Positions 35,124-46,004 of a stretch of 64,000 nt of DNA are shown in pieces (within the stretch, counting starts at the first letter, position 1; every line of letters starts with the position of its first letter). The DNA is from Nosema muscidifuracis. Its lineage: Eukaryota; Microsporidia; Nosematidae. A program made the position numbers and the translations under genes. The DNA is taken from positions 1-64,000 of the forward strand of contig JAIOKI010000016.1 of assembly GCA_028335825.1 (NCBI GenBank). Direction: 5' to 3'. The notes beneath the pieces were generated by a model. That model saw only the letters and a list, made by a program, of their open reading frames with translations. It was not told where the DNA came from and ran no database searches.

Positions 35124-36752
35124 ATGAAATTGTTTTTATTATTTAATTTAGTATTTTTAGATTTACTTGAACTACATTATAATATTCAAAATCAGCTATT
35201 AGAGAAGATTCAGGATAAGTTGAATACTGGTGATTATGCATGCTTAGATTTAGACGAAAATTATATAATTCATATAATTGACTTAGATCGCTCAGAAGTA
35301 GTAATAGAAAGATTTGATAAGCTTCATGGAATAACTAACCCAATTATTATTAAGTTGGATGAACATTTAGATGAGGATTTAAATCTTAAAGAATCCTTAA
35401 AAGCGAAAATAATTCAACAGTTGTATTCTTTTGGAGATAGCGAAATAAAATATATTTTTATAGTAGAGGAGGGTGATGATTTATACAAGAATGCGACGTA
35501 TCTTTATGAATTTTTGAAAAATCTATCATCTTATACTTGCATGATCGAAAACTATGACGAAAGTAAAAGAGACTATCTGAATTATAAATCTATTATTAGA
35601 AATGATTTAAAATTTGCATCATGTACGTTTGAGAAAAAAATAGAATACATAGATTTTTTTTTTAAAAATAATGATAAACAATTATTTAACCTCGTTTTAT
35701 TCGGAGAAAAAAATCTGTTATATTTTTTTACATTTTGTATAGGATCTTTTGACTTAACTGAATATTTTCGATATTATTATATCAAAAATAATATTATTTC
35801 AGAAGAAGATGCAAATGCATTATTGAAATTTGTTAAAAATTTCAACTTTGATTTGTTAGAAATAGATTTGATTTTGGAAATGATTGATAAAGCTACTGAC
35901 AATTTTATTTTTAAAAGAAAAAATATGGAATTCGAAAATATTAGGTTAACAAGAAAAATAGATTTGAAAATAAATGAAAAAAATATAATTTGGAATTCAA
36001 TATGTTATTTCTATGATAAAGAAATATCAGTTGATAAAAATCTTGAATATTTACCTATATCAAAAGATCAATTCGAAGGGATAAAAAATTATTACTCAAT
36101 AGTTACTGGAATGGATAGGGAAACTTTATTGGATATAAATAGATTAATGAATGCATTAAAAGGAAGTGAAATATATATAATAGTCTTAAAAAATATATTG
36201 AACAATAAAGATTCAAAAAGGGGAATAATTCTAATTAACATTCTATATAGTTTAGCTATAATTACCAAATCTCAATTTAGGGATTATTTGTATTATCAAA
36301 ATAGTGCTAATATTGATATTAAAGATATTACTAATCATATAAATTCTCATTATGAGAGTATTAGATTCACTTTATATAATACTCTGCTCTTTTCTGAATT
36401 ATGTGATATTGCAAATAATCAGAATGATGAATTAGATTTTTTCAAAGAGTTCAATCAGATTTTATCAATAGCTTCTGTGAAAGATATTATGAATTTACCA
36501 GGTAACAAAGATTACTCAATATTTGAGACGTTAAATATTTTTATTGAGGAAGTTTATTTTAAAACTATTAACGAAAGTCAAAATTTCATTTTAGATCATT
36601 CTTTGACAATGCCTGTATTTATTTCTCAATTGATAAGTGATAAATCAATAGTTGATGAAAAATTGATTTTGAAATACTCAGAGGATAATTTTGAGAAAAA
36701 ATATCTTCAAACATTTTACGAAGGAACAAACTTGAATATAAACGATCTTTAA
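35124..36752 (+). CDS. Secreted-type protein, family A (intact full-length copy)
   Basis: Intact 542-codon gene, the reference member of family A. ATG 35124 follows AATTTTAATCCTT, a weakened version of the family start box. Residues 1-17 (MKLFLLFNLVFLDLLEL) are a likely signal peptide. The best conserved part of the family is residues about 55-105: VVIERFDKLHGI, then DEHLDEDLNLKESLK and LYSFGDSE. A second conserved part is about 300-400, with WNSICYFYDKE and YIIVLKNILN. The protein is acidic and lysine-rich, predicted mostly helical, with no membrane segment after the leader and no recognised domain. The paralogue at 28225-29868 has one stop; 6383-7126 is a short relative. Likely secreted or in the endomembrane lumen. 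Function unknown. Confidence 0.82.
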   Translation: MKLFLLFNLVFLDLLELHYNIQNQLLEKIQDKLNTGDYACLDLDENYIIHIIDLDRSEVVIERFDKLHGITNPIIIKLDEHLDEDLNLKESLKAKIIQQLYSFGDSEIKYIFIVEEGDDLYKNATYLYEFLKNLSSYTCMIENYDESKRDYLNYKSIIRNDLKFASCTFEKKIEYIDFFFKNNDKQLFNLVLFGEKNLLYFFTFCIGSFDLTEYFRYYYIKNNIISEEDANALLKFVKNFNFDLLEIDLILEMIDKATDNFIFKRKNMEFENIRLTRKIDLKINEKNIIWNSICYFYDKEISVDKNLEYLPISKDQFEGIKNYYSIVTGMDRETLLDINRLMNALKGSEIYIIVLKNILNNKDSKRGIILINILYSLAIITKSQFRDYLYYQNSANIDIKDITNHINSHYESIRFTLYNTLLFSELCDIANNQNDELDFFKEFNQILSIASVKDIMNLPGNKDYSIFETLNIFIEEVYFKTINESQNFILDHSLTMPVFISQLISDKSIVDEKLILKYSEDNFEKKYLQTFYEGTNLNINDL

Positions 36753-37489
36753 TTAATTAAAACTTTAATTTTATATTTTAAACTCTATACATATAAATTC
36801 TAATTTTACAGTAATTAATGGCCTTAAATTTAATTTATTTTGTGAATGTATAATCTCTTTTATTGATTAACCTCTCTATAATTATAAGATGATTGTAATC
36901 TTTTTTTATTATAAAATTTTAACCCTTTAAATAATTTTGATATGTCTTATAAATAATACACAATGTTGGTTGATGATATAACACTTTCAAATGAGTAAAT
37001 TTAGTAGATAGAATAAATGTTTAGATAGTGTAATCTTTAGTATAAAATTCTATGTTGAACAAGCATATTAATAATCGAAATTATGGATCTTTATCTATTT
37101 TATTAAGAATTAAGTAGTAGATAGCTTAGAATTTCAACATCATAATAAGAATGAGATATTAAGATATTAATATGCTATTTTTGAAAATATAGTATCACTT
37201 TGTCAGTATAAATATAAACATTAAGATATTTTATTGTTTAGTTTTGTTTAAAAATATAAATAATCAGAGGTTTAAAAGATTAGTATAAATTATTAACGAT
37301 ATAAATAAACATATATGTACTATAAAAGATCAATATCTAGATATACATTAGAACATATTTAACTTATCTTTTTGTCATAGCATGAGGCTGAGACAAGTAT
37401 TTTAAAATTTTATTTATTTTTAAATATACCACAACCGTGTTTTCAAAAAATTAAATAAATATAAAATTTTAAAAAAAAGAAGGGGAAAA
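36753..37489. other. Intergenic, AT-rich
   Basis: An ACCC at about 36922-36925 precedes a four-codon frame only. No gene seen. Confidence 0.5.
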
Positions 37490-37666
37490 ATGAATTATAA
37501 CAATTTAAATATTAGTAGAAACGGGACCCGCGCCGGAATGGATACAGCGCAGAGTAGAGGTCACCAGAATGATAGTAAAAAACAACATAAAATAAATAAT
37601 GTTTTAGAAACTTATTTTAAAAACGGGTCCTATCCCCGTGGGCATAACACTTTTAAAACAAAGTAA
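37490..37666 (+). CDS. 58-codon GC-rich ORF resembling the front of a homeodomain
   Basis: ATG 37490 is preceded by AAGGGGAAAA, the GGG-type variant of the microsporidian start signal. The ORF has 58 codons ending at TAA 37664. Residues 31-50 (SKKQHKINNVLETYFKNGSY) resemble the basic arm and helix 1 of a homeodomain; compare MEEEYLEDFFRNNPYP in the protein at 26593. After the stop, another frame has TI then IKCWV at about the distance where the recognition helix should lie, so a full homeodomain may have been cut by a frame change. The first half uses GC-rich codons (GGG ACC CGC GCC) quite unlike all neighbours. An alternative reading is a structured RNA, since GGACCCG (about 37524) could pair with CGGGTCC (about 37624). 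Confidence that it is a working gene is low. Confidence 0.45.
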   Translation: MNYNNLNISRNGTRAGMDTAQSRGHQNDSKKQHKINNVLETYFKNGSYPRGHNTFKTK

Positions 37667-37689
37667 AGTCTCATTATTTTATTATAAAT

Positions 37690-37960
37690 CTACCATTTAA
37701 ATAAAATGTTGGGTATCTTCATGTTTGAGTTTTCTATTCCAAATTGATAAGATCCGATTATTTGAATTGCTCTATTTGTGGTCCTCAGAGATTGAGCCTC
37801 TGAACTGACTATGTTTATATTTCTAGAGTCATTTTAAACACTCTGGATTGAACACATCCGTCTAGACCTATCTTAATTCTATATAGTTCAAGAAGTTTGT
37901 AAAACTCTTTCTCACGTCATTACATACATATAATTCTCATCTTATTCTTGCACAGCGATT
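37690..37960 (-). mobile_element. LINE relic, C-terminal tail
   Basis: Minus-strand residues KMRIICM, then EKEFYKLLELYRIKIGLDGC and VQSRVFKMTLEI, resemble the tail of the other two relics at 57100-57480 and 58170-58500 (MTWNG, a HRxY-type segment, KLD, IxxYI, KTLE). In related non-LTR elements this part lies behind a restriction-enzyme-like endonuclease. It is a truncated, broken fragment of a plain LINE. Confidence 0.45.
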
Positions 37961-38034
37961 CTCAATGATTAATATCAGTTCATTCTAATGTCTTTTCTTT
38001 ACTTCTACAGTTCTTAAATTAAACAATCACATTA

Positions 38035-38290
38035 TATCTGTTAGTCAAGCCTTTGCTAAAACTAGAAGAGAGTTTAAAAATGTAATCATATTTTTTCGTT
38101 TTATCCTTATTTATAAGGGTTTAAAATCATCCATGTTGTAATATAATGACGTCTTTATATTAAAAATATTGATTGCAGTACTGTTTCCATATACATTTCA
38201 TATCTGTTAAAGAAATTTGATTATGTCATCATCTATATTAAATACGCTTCAGTTCGCAACTCTTAGAATTTTTATTATCAATGGGTTTTC
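38035..38290 (-). pseudogene. Decayed minus-strand coding, second copy of block
   Basis: Counterpart of 17640-18070. Box CCC then ATT, followed by DNKNSKSCELKRI, SLTDMKCIWKQYCNQYF, KDVIILQHG, and KKYDYIFKLSSSFSKGLTN. It sits between the LINE tail at 37690-37960 and the decayed coding at 38620-38880. All three could be one long broken LINE, but this is not shown. Confidence 0.4.
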
Positions 38291-38619
38291 ATCTTCTAAA
38301 ATTAGTTTTTATGAAATTTAGATTTTATAATACAAATAATAGAATTTTTTTCATTGAAGATAATATAAATTAAATCTTCAAATCAATGATATAATCTTAT
38401 TTTTAGAATTCAACTTAAGAAAAATCTATATTGAAAATATTATTTATAATAAATAAATCAAAGAACATAACTTAGATTAAAAATGATAGTATTTACAAAA
38501 TTATTCATAAATTTATTAAATAGTTATTTATATGTTTTATTATTGATGAATAGAAAAAATTATCAAAATAAAAAAATTTTGTTTATTAAATAAATACTTC
38601 TAATAATTTTACTGATTTA

Positions 38620-38880
38620 TGTAATATGAATGTATTTATTTACATAAATAATATTATAAATATTTGTTACAAGTTGGAAAAAATTAACCATCTTCTATAT
38701 TCATAAAATAAGCTACTAGTCATAGAAATATTATTTTATATTTATTTTAACTCATATGAAATTTTAGCTTTAATTGAGCTATTTTCTGATATTTGATATC
38801 ATATTCTGTGTTTATGTTTTCTAATTAATCTACATCTATACAGATTGTAAATTTGTTATTATATCATTTTAATTTATATA
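38620..38880 (-). pseudogene. Decayed minus-strand coding, second copy
   Basis: Counterpart of 18490-18760, with a longer readable stretch: LENINTEYDIKYQKIAQLKL, then MTSSLFYEYRRWLIF. Unknown product. Confidence 0.4.
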
Positions 38881-39225
38881 AAAAATATTATTTTGTATAT
38901 TGTTATCAATTCAAATTATTTAATTAAAAATATATTCTTATATTATATATAGATTAAAAAGATAATAAAATTTATAATTTATTAATATTGTTTTTGAAAA
39001 TATTTAATCAGTAATTAAATAATTGTTTGGTCATTACAATACATGAAAATTTGATTAAATTTATTACGTTTATCTTAGTAAAATTACGTGTATAAAAAGT
39101 ATTATTATAATGTTTTATTATAATAAATTCATAGCTATGAGAATTTGTTTATTGAAGAAATATATATATTTCAATTAAGTGAATATTTAAAAAAAATATA
39201 TAAATTTGAATATTTTAGATCCATA

Positions 39226-40559
39226 ATGTTTTTGAAAACTCTATATTTTTTGATTATAAATGGTACAAAGAATTCTTCTAATGAGATGTATGTAATAAAA
39301 GAGATCCTTCCAAGTAAAGATTACATACCTATTGATTTGGGATCTCTAGATGAATCTGATTTTATGACTGATAAGCTAGATAATTATGAAAAATCTCCAG
39401 TTATACGTTATGGGCTATTAGAAAGATACAAAATCGACAAAGATTATTTATCTTTAAATAAGTATATTGATAATCTTTATCCGAAATTAGATCAAAATTC
39501 TGTTACTTTGCAAAATGAATCAAATCAATCTTATGAGAACGAACCAATTAATCTTTCAAATCACGATAACACAAATATTCTTCCAATAGATGATTTTTTC
39601 TTGTTTAATAAGACTATATCTATGTTTCACAATGATATGGAACAAATCAACTTACAGTTAAAATATTTATTGGATTTAATAAACAATACGCATGAATCTT
39701 ATGAAGGTTATAAAGACATCTTATTAGATATAATGAAGAATCATATGTTTATACCCAACATATTTCAAATTGATGGGTTTTATAATTCTAATGATATCTA
39801 TGATAATATTGATCTAATATTTAAATATATGAAATTCATTAAGGAATTCGACTTTAGCAAATTAAACATAAAGAATTATGAATATTTTAATGAAAAAGAA
39901 GAATTATCTAGTATTATAATTAAGTACATTCAATATATTACTTTAAAAATATATTTTTTTACTAAATCAAACATCGATTTTTTGAATAAAATAACAGAAG
40001 AAGTTTATCAAAAAATGAATGAAAAGAAAATATCTAAAGAGACAATAATTTCATGTATAATAGAAAGTATTAATAATATTGAAGATCCTTTAGACAAAAT
40101 TATACTCTACAAATGTCTTTTTGACATTCTTACAAAGAAAAAAAATATTAACTGTTTTATTAGACTTTTATTTCATATAATAATGTATTATAGAAAAGAT
40201 AATGTTTATTTAATACATGAAAATGAGCATTTTTTAATGGACAGATTATCATATTTGGTTGCATGTTTAAATCCTAAGTTGATTTTAGATTTAAAATATT
40301 TTTTTAAAAAAATAAGAAAAAATTTTTAAAAATATTTTCAGATTATTATAAAACAAAATCAAAAGATTCATTAAGAGAAAATATCGAAATTCATGGACTA
40401 TTCTTAAATTTGATAGATGAAAATCAACCAAATAAATATTACAACTTATTAAATAGAATATTTTATAACCGTTACTTAAACAGTATAGCAATTAGATTTA
40501 TGTCAAACATGATAATTCAAGGTTTTATAAAGATATTAAAAGATAATAAAATACTTTAA
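39226..40559 (+). pseudogene. Family B gene, second copy, with one frame break near its end
   Basis: The proper start is ATG 39226, not the in-frame ATG at 39145. The context ATCCATAATG equals that of the paralogue at 19146, and the leader (MFLKTLYFLIINGT) lines up. The frame runs 367 codons with the family hallmark EMYVIKEILPSKDYI, the polar linker and SCIIESINNIED, then stops at 40329. The remaining part (FSDYY, then NIEIHGLFLNLIDENQ and FMSNMIIQGFIKIL) continues in the next frame to TAA 40557-40559, matching the end of the intact copy. The break falls in runs of A and T at about 40300-40332. One base would account for it, so a young pseudogene, slippage or an assembly error are all possible. 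If the front part is made alone it lacks the last 75 or so residues. Confidence 0.78.
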
Positions 40560-41667
40560 TTAATGATTTTGCAGTTCTATATTTATTAACAATTAACAGA
40601 TGATTATTTTTTTTAATTAATAATAATTTTCTATTAATAAAAGATAATTTAAAAGATAGTAAATTAAAAAATAAAATAAAAATACATTATTATAACAGAA
40701 TCTGTTAGTGTTTTACTTACATATAATAAGTTCATGACATTTTGATAATTTTAAACAGAAAATATGATTTAACTATGGCTTAGGCTAATAATAGATTAAA
40801 AAATATGCTTAAGGGTTCAGTATCACTTAATGAAATATAATTTGTCTATAATTCTTATAGATTTATTTACATAATTGCAAAATTTTTCTGTGCTAGAAAT
40901 GACTTTAATTTAGCAATTTACAAAAATAAATTTTAAACTTTTGATTATCAAAAGTATTTGATTTTAATATTATTATATAAAAAAATAATATGTGTCATAA
41001 AATCATTTATACCATTGAATAATTGATAATAATATTAATTTATTTGATTAAGTTTAATTATCATAATATGAATATTTATTTAAATAAGAAAAATAGATTT
41101 GATTGATAAAAATATATTTAATAGAAGATTTGTATAGTAAAATAAAAGTATTAGAATTTTATTTAAGAAAAAACAAAGATATTTTATTAATATAGAGACT
41201 ATATTTATAAATCTAGACTATTTTCACAGTTACTAAATTGTTATAAACTTAGTATTTTATTATTAATTTGCATTTGATAAGCGTAACTACTATAAAAATT
41301 ATTCCTTCAAAACTATCTTGCTCTTAAGATTCGTATTATTTAAAATAAATAAAATTTTAAAGTTTTTCATTTTGCAGAGATCTTTGTAATATTAGTAATT
41401 ATTTGATTTATTGACGTGTTTTATTATATAAAATTAAGATACTACTTTCAAAAGTATCTTTAATATATCGACTTGTTATATTTTAGTATTCTAAGTTGTA
41501 CCGTAGAATAAGATTATTTTTTACAAAGCTTGTATGAAGTGTACAGTTTTAATTTTTAAATACACTTATATTTAAAAAATGTTGTTTAATAACCCTTTCT
41601 TAGCATAATTGTTATATTAAAAGACTGATAGTTTAATATAATGAAAGTTGAAAATATTAAAAATTTA
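40560..41667. other. Intergenic, AT-rich
   Basis: No start box with an open frame, repeat or RNA gene seen. Confidence 0.55.
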
Positions 41668-43374
41668 TTAAAGCATTTCGAAGCCATCACTACCTTCATT
41701 TATAGCTAGCAAAATCTTTTCTTTAAAATATTCATAAGTTGGATATTCAGGAAGTTCTAGCTCATTGAAACATGTATGTGCCTTTGGAAGACTTCTGGGA
41801 TCTATAGAATACATTCTTATGATTTTAAATCTTAAATTATCTCCATTACTTTTTAAATGAGCAAAACCTCCAAAAGGTACTTTGCTTGAACCAGTTACAA
41901 ATTGTAATAATTTAGCTCTTTCTGACTGAGAAAATTCCTCTACTACTCTCCAAAACCATATAATCATGTTACTATCACTATTATATTCTAAATAAATGGT
42001 GTTATTTTTCCAATCTTCTACATCAATCTTAGGATTTCCACATATCAACAATTCTAATTCTGATTCTGTAAATATCGAAATTAAATCTGGATCGATTACA
42101 TCGTACAAACCCTCTCTGAGTGACTTTAATTGATTTTTAATTATACCATATAACATTATATGGGCTTTCAAATCTAAATATCGATTTTTATTCTCGTCTG
42201 TAACAACTATATTTCTACCATTAGGAATTAAGTCGATATTTTTACTTACTCCAAATTCATTTACTTCATGATCAAAGGTAATGTCAATTCCAAGATCAGC
42301 TATTGGTGTGTTCTTAATTGATAATAAAGAATTGTAATACACCGGATCAATTTCTTCTAAATCTGAAAGGGTACATTTCTTTTTTAAAATGCTCTTAAAG
42401 ACACTTTTATCAAAATATGCTCCGACATTATATTTATTGATAATAGCCATGCCTAAAATTCTTCCAACAAACTTGTAAAATTTTAAATGCTCTAAATCAA
42501 ATCCACTATATGTAGAAGGCCTAAATGTTGTATTCTTATCATTAGTAAACGAAAAATAGCCTATATCAGGATTTAAAGCATTTTTTATTATCAATTCTAA
42601 CCATTCTTTTGTCAAACCACCTACGTCAATACCTTGTTCATTTTCAAAATGAACTCTTGGCTTTTTTCTTAAATCAGAAGGACTAGTATTTAAAATCTTG
42701 TCCAAAGAATCTTCAAGAGCTGATTCTCTGTTGATATAAATTGAAAAAGAACCATATAAAACTGATCTATATCTTGAATTAATCTCTTGCCCTAAATAAT
42801 CAATTTTATCTTCAAAATTTTCAAATGTACGTCTTTGATTTGTTAAACTAGAACTATCTTCAATTTCGGAGTCATAAAATGTATTGTTAAAACTAAAAAG
42901 TAAATCTTCTTGTGGAATTTCATCAGAGATATTATTTGATCCTATTTCTTGATCTAAATTTGAGTTTTGAGAATTTCCTGAAGAAGATTCCTCTACAATG
43001 TTATAATCTTCAGGAATAATAAAATTATTTGAGGAACTTTCTTTATCATTACTATTATTAATGATTGATGAATTATTTTGTTTATCTGTATTCTGACAAT
43101 CAGTATTATTTTTTGAATCAGAAGTTTTTTTATTATTTTCATCAAATACCGGTTTGTTTGAATTTTCATTCTTTTTTAGATCTTCGTTATTTTCAGTTTT
43201 AGGAGGATTATCATTTATTTTTGTATCCTTAGATTCAGAAGAATTATTTGGGTCAGCAATCGGTGGTGGATTTTCACCATTTGAACTCTTTCCATATAAA
43301 CTAAATATCAACAATAATACTATCAGACACACAAAAACTGAAATAAATATTATTTTGAAATTAAGCAACGTCAT
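41668..43374 (-). CDS. Membrane-anchored HECT E3 ubiquitin ligase
   Basis: Intact 568-codon gene. ATG 43374 is preceded by GCCCATTA, a start box. Residues 6-27 form one membrane helix (FKIIFISVFVCLIVLLLIF). Residues 30-180 are a low-complexity Asn/Ser/Asp/Lys linker. The HECT domain covers about 207-568: YINRESALEDSLDKIL, then FENEQGIDVGGLTKEW (about 243-258), FYKFVGRILGMAI, a WFWRVVEEFS segment, FVTGSSKVPFGGF and LPKAHTCFNELELP. The catalytic cysteine is Cys535, 33 residues before the end, as in Nedd4/Rsp5 ligases. It takes ubiquitin from an E2 as a thioester and passes it to substrates. There are no WW or C2 modules, so substrate choice must depend on membrane location and the linker. The anchor suggests ER or Golgi membrane with the ligase facing the cytosol, a role in quality control being plausible. 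This is the only clear housekeeping enzyme near the families. Confidence 0.93.
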   Translation of the reverse strand: MTLLNFKIIFISVFVCLIVLLLIFSLYGKSSNGENPPPIADPNNSSESKDTKINDNPPKTENNEDLKKNENSNKPVFDENNKKTSDSKNNTDCQNTDKQNNSSIINNSNDKESSSNNFIIPEDYNIVEESSSGNSQNSNLDQEIGSNNISDEIPQEDLLFSFNNTFYDSEIEDSSSLTNQRRTFENFEDKIDYLGQEINSRYRSVLYGSFSIYINRESALEDSLDKILNTSPSDLRKKPRVHFENEQGIDVGGLTKEWLELIIKNALNPDIGYFSFTNDKNTTFRPSTYSGFDLEHLKFYKFVGRILGMAIINKYNVGAYFDKSVFKSILKKKCTLSDLEEIDPVYYNSLLSIKNTPIADLGIDITFDHEVNEFGVSKNIDLIPNGRNIVVTDENKNRYLDLKAHIMLYGIIKNQLKSLREGLYDVIDPDLISIFTESELELLICGNPKIDVEDWKNNTIYLEYNSDSNMIIWFWRVVEEFSQSERAKLLQFVTGSSKVPFGGFAHLKSNGDNLRFKIIRMYSIDPRSLPKAHTCFNELELPEYPTYEYFKEKILLAINEGSDGFEML

Positions 43375-44770
43375 TAATGGGCATAAAGTTTAAGTATAAA
43401 TAGTTTAATATAGAAAAGGGGCAATAAAAATTATTTATTTAGAGTAATTGAAAAATTTAGCTTTAACGTATTAACTGAATATTTTATTTGATTTTAAATA
43501 ACTTTTATTTTTTTCTATAAATGTATAATTTTTATAAAATGACGTGTTAAATAATTAGACAATTAATGAATCCATAAAATAAAATTTATTTTTTTAATTT
43601 GTCAAATACTGTCTAATAAGTAAAGGAGTTAAAGTAATATAAAATTTATTTAACCCTTTCTATTTTATCTAAATGATTAACTTTTATATAAAGGCATTAA
43701 TTTGTTATTTATATCATATTGTGAAATATAAAGATACTTTTTTTACATTGAAATTCAAATTAGAATTTTTATTTTTTAATTAAATCACAAATCAAAATAT
43801 TTTAAATATAATAATATTTATTCAATCAACTATAGACTATTTAACAATCAATTAAAATTATATTCTATATGAAAAAAAAGTTAAGATTAGATACTAAAAT
43901 AAATTGATAATTAAATTAAGTATAATTAACTGAATAATTTGTGATTGATAAATTAAGAAAAAAATTGTAATATTGTAGTAATAGAAATAAACATAATTTC
44001 AGATACAACTTAAGAACAGTCAAAGTAAAATATAAATATAAGAAAAACCTATAATTCTAAAATAATAATTTATTATACATCAAATATTGTAAAATATTAA
44101 TTAATTAAAAAAGAAATTGATCTTCAATTGTTTTTACCCTTTAAAGAATATTTAAATTAATTTTTTTAGAAAAAATGTAATTTGTTGAATATGGTAATAT
44201 ACAAAATTTATTAATGTATTATTAAAATTCAAATCTATGATTCAATTATTATCTTTATATAACTACTTTATTTACATTTAAATTTTTATTAGATTTCACT
44301 ATACTTAGCTTTCTCCGTCAATTGTTTAAAATTATTTGTTATTAAAAAGAGACAAATCATCATACATTCTGATTTTTGAAGGATACTTTTTTTATAGTTT
44401 CTCATAATGATCTTAATTAATAAAATGACAGATTAGTCTAATCGATCCCCAACAATGCCAAAAATTTTATTTTTTTGAAAATATTATATTTGTTATTTTT
44501 AATGGTAGTTTATAATATATTTTGATTTATAATATAAATTAAAATTCCATTGGAAAGCTTTTAATAAATACTTCATTAATAATATATTATAAAAATCAGA
44601 GCTTAATATCTAATATAAACTAGTTTAAGTAATAAATAAAATTAATTATTATCAGAATAATTAACTGATATTTAATAATAATAAATTTTTAATCAATTTA
44701 TCATTCTATTAATAACTTATTATATTAAAAATACTTTTTATTTCGGTTAAACTATTAAATGATATAAAAA

Positions 44771-44912
44771 TTAAATATATCTAATAAGAATTATTGAATT
44801 ATTTATCTGATGTGCTATAAAATGTATATCAAAGAACGAATATTTTATATTCATCATCTCTAGATCTTGTTCTTCTATATGAGCCTCTATTTCATCTAAA
44901 TGTTTTTAAGAG
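44771..44912 (-). pseudogene. Coding relic, unidentified
   Basis: Open for 45 codons between stops, ending with TAA at 44771. Protein-like: HLDEIEAHIEEQDLEMMNIK, then YSFFDIHFIAHQINNSIILI. No start codon at the left edge. It is an isolated fragment of a decayed gene. Confidence 0.4.
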
Positions 44913-45371
44913 TAATTAAGTAAATATAAAGATTATATGTAATTTTTTTAATTTTGTATGTATTTTGTCTTAATTTATAACAAAAAAGATTATTTTTATA
45001 TTAAAGCTATTTATTAGAGAAAGTTAATTAGCGAGTTAGTCATATCTTCTAAATTTATTAATCTAAACTAAATATTATCATAATACGTCTTTCATATTTC
45101 TAATATTATAGTTTCTAATCCTCTTCTGTTAATGACTATTTGAATGGTAGTATAAATATTTAAGCCTATTTTTAAATTATCTGTAACTTTTTTGATTACT
45201 TAGAGATAGTAATTCTTTAAAAATATTCATTTTATAGTAAACTTGTATGTTTTACGTTACTACATAAAATAATTTATAAGAATTATTTACCAATTAAATA
45301 ACATAAAATAAAATACTAGAATATCGAAAATAATTATATTTTAAAATTTACTTTTCAATATAAAAATTAAA

Positions 45372-45629
45372 ATGAAATCCTTTCATAGTAAAATAAATGT
45401 TGGATTTAATAATTGTATCATGTTAGCAAATGAATTTATAAGTAAAGAAGAAATTATAACTCTTAATAATGTTGCATATCAGGAAGATTAATTATTTGTA
45501 GAAGATAAAGTATCTATTCATGTATTTTATTTAACTTCTATAGAAGCTTGTAGTAAAGAAGAATTTCTTATGTATAAAGAAACAATTAGGAGAATACAAA
45601 ATAGAAAATTTAATGTGGAAAATACATAA
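45372..45629 (+). pseudogene. Small gene with one in-frame TAA
   Basis: ATG 45372 opens a frame of 85 codons to TAA 45627-45629, with one other stop, TAA at 45489-45491 (codon 40). Both halves have protein composition: NVGFNNCIMLANEFISKEEI before the stop, and SIHVFYLTSIEACSKEEFLM, then YKETIRRIQNRKF after it. The two halves share SKEE(I/F). There is no C-rich start box, no leader and no membrane helix. Unknown small soluble protein, recently broken or made as a 39-residue peptide. Confidence 0.45.
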
Positions 45630-46004
45630 AATATAATATCTCTTTAAATTAATTATTTTCTTTAATCGAATAACTGTAAAAAATTTAACAGATAACGGTT
45701 TTAAATTATATCTTTTTCATTCAGTTGTTCAATTAATAATTTATAAGATATAAGATATTTCTATAAATTAAAATTAAGCATAGAATTGATTTCTTAATAA
45801 ATTATCAGTATATCTTTCTTCAATAGAATCATTCATAAGTGTTCAGAGATGACAGGTCGTATTAAAATATTTAATCAATTAAGTTTATATTAAATACTAA
45901 GATTTATAAATTATACTATTAATAAAATAGAAGTCTTAAAATTAAATTTGATAATTAGATATTATTTATTTTTATAAGTAACATTGTGTAAAAAGTTAGG
46001 GTCA

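Larger units (their letters stand above)
38040..40559. repeat. Segmental duplication, copy 2 (pairs with about 17815-20474)
   Basis: Carries the same upstream block and a family B gene in the same orientation as copy 1, about 20 kb away. The copies are diverged by substitutions and small indels, so the duplication is not recent. Confidence 0.8.

Noticed and set aside
37520-37600. GATACAGCGCAGAG recalled the ACAGAGA box of U6 snRNA
   Set aside because: The invariant ACAGAGA is not present, the spacing to any stem is wrong, and the stretch reads through as an open frame.
39145-39225. In-frame ATG at 39145 as start of the second family B gene
   Set aside because: The paralogue starts at the equivalent of 39226, with the same ATCCATAATG-type context and the leader peptide directly after it. 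The extra 27 residues have no counterpart.
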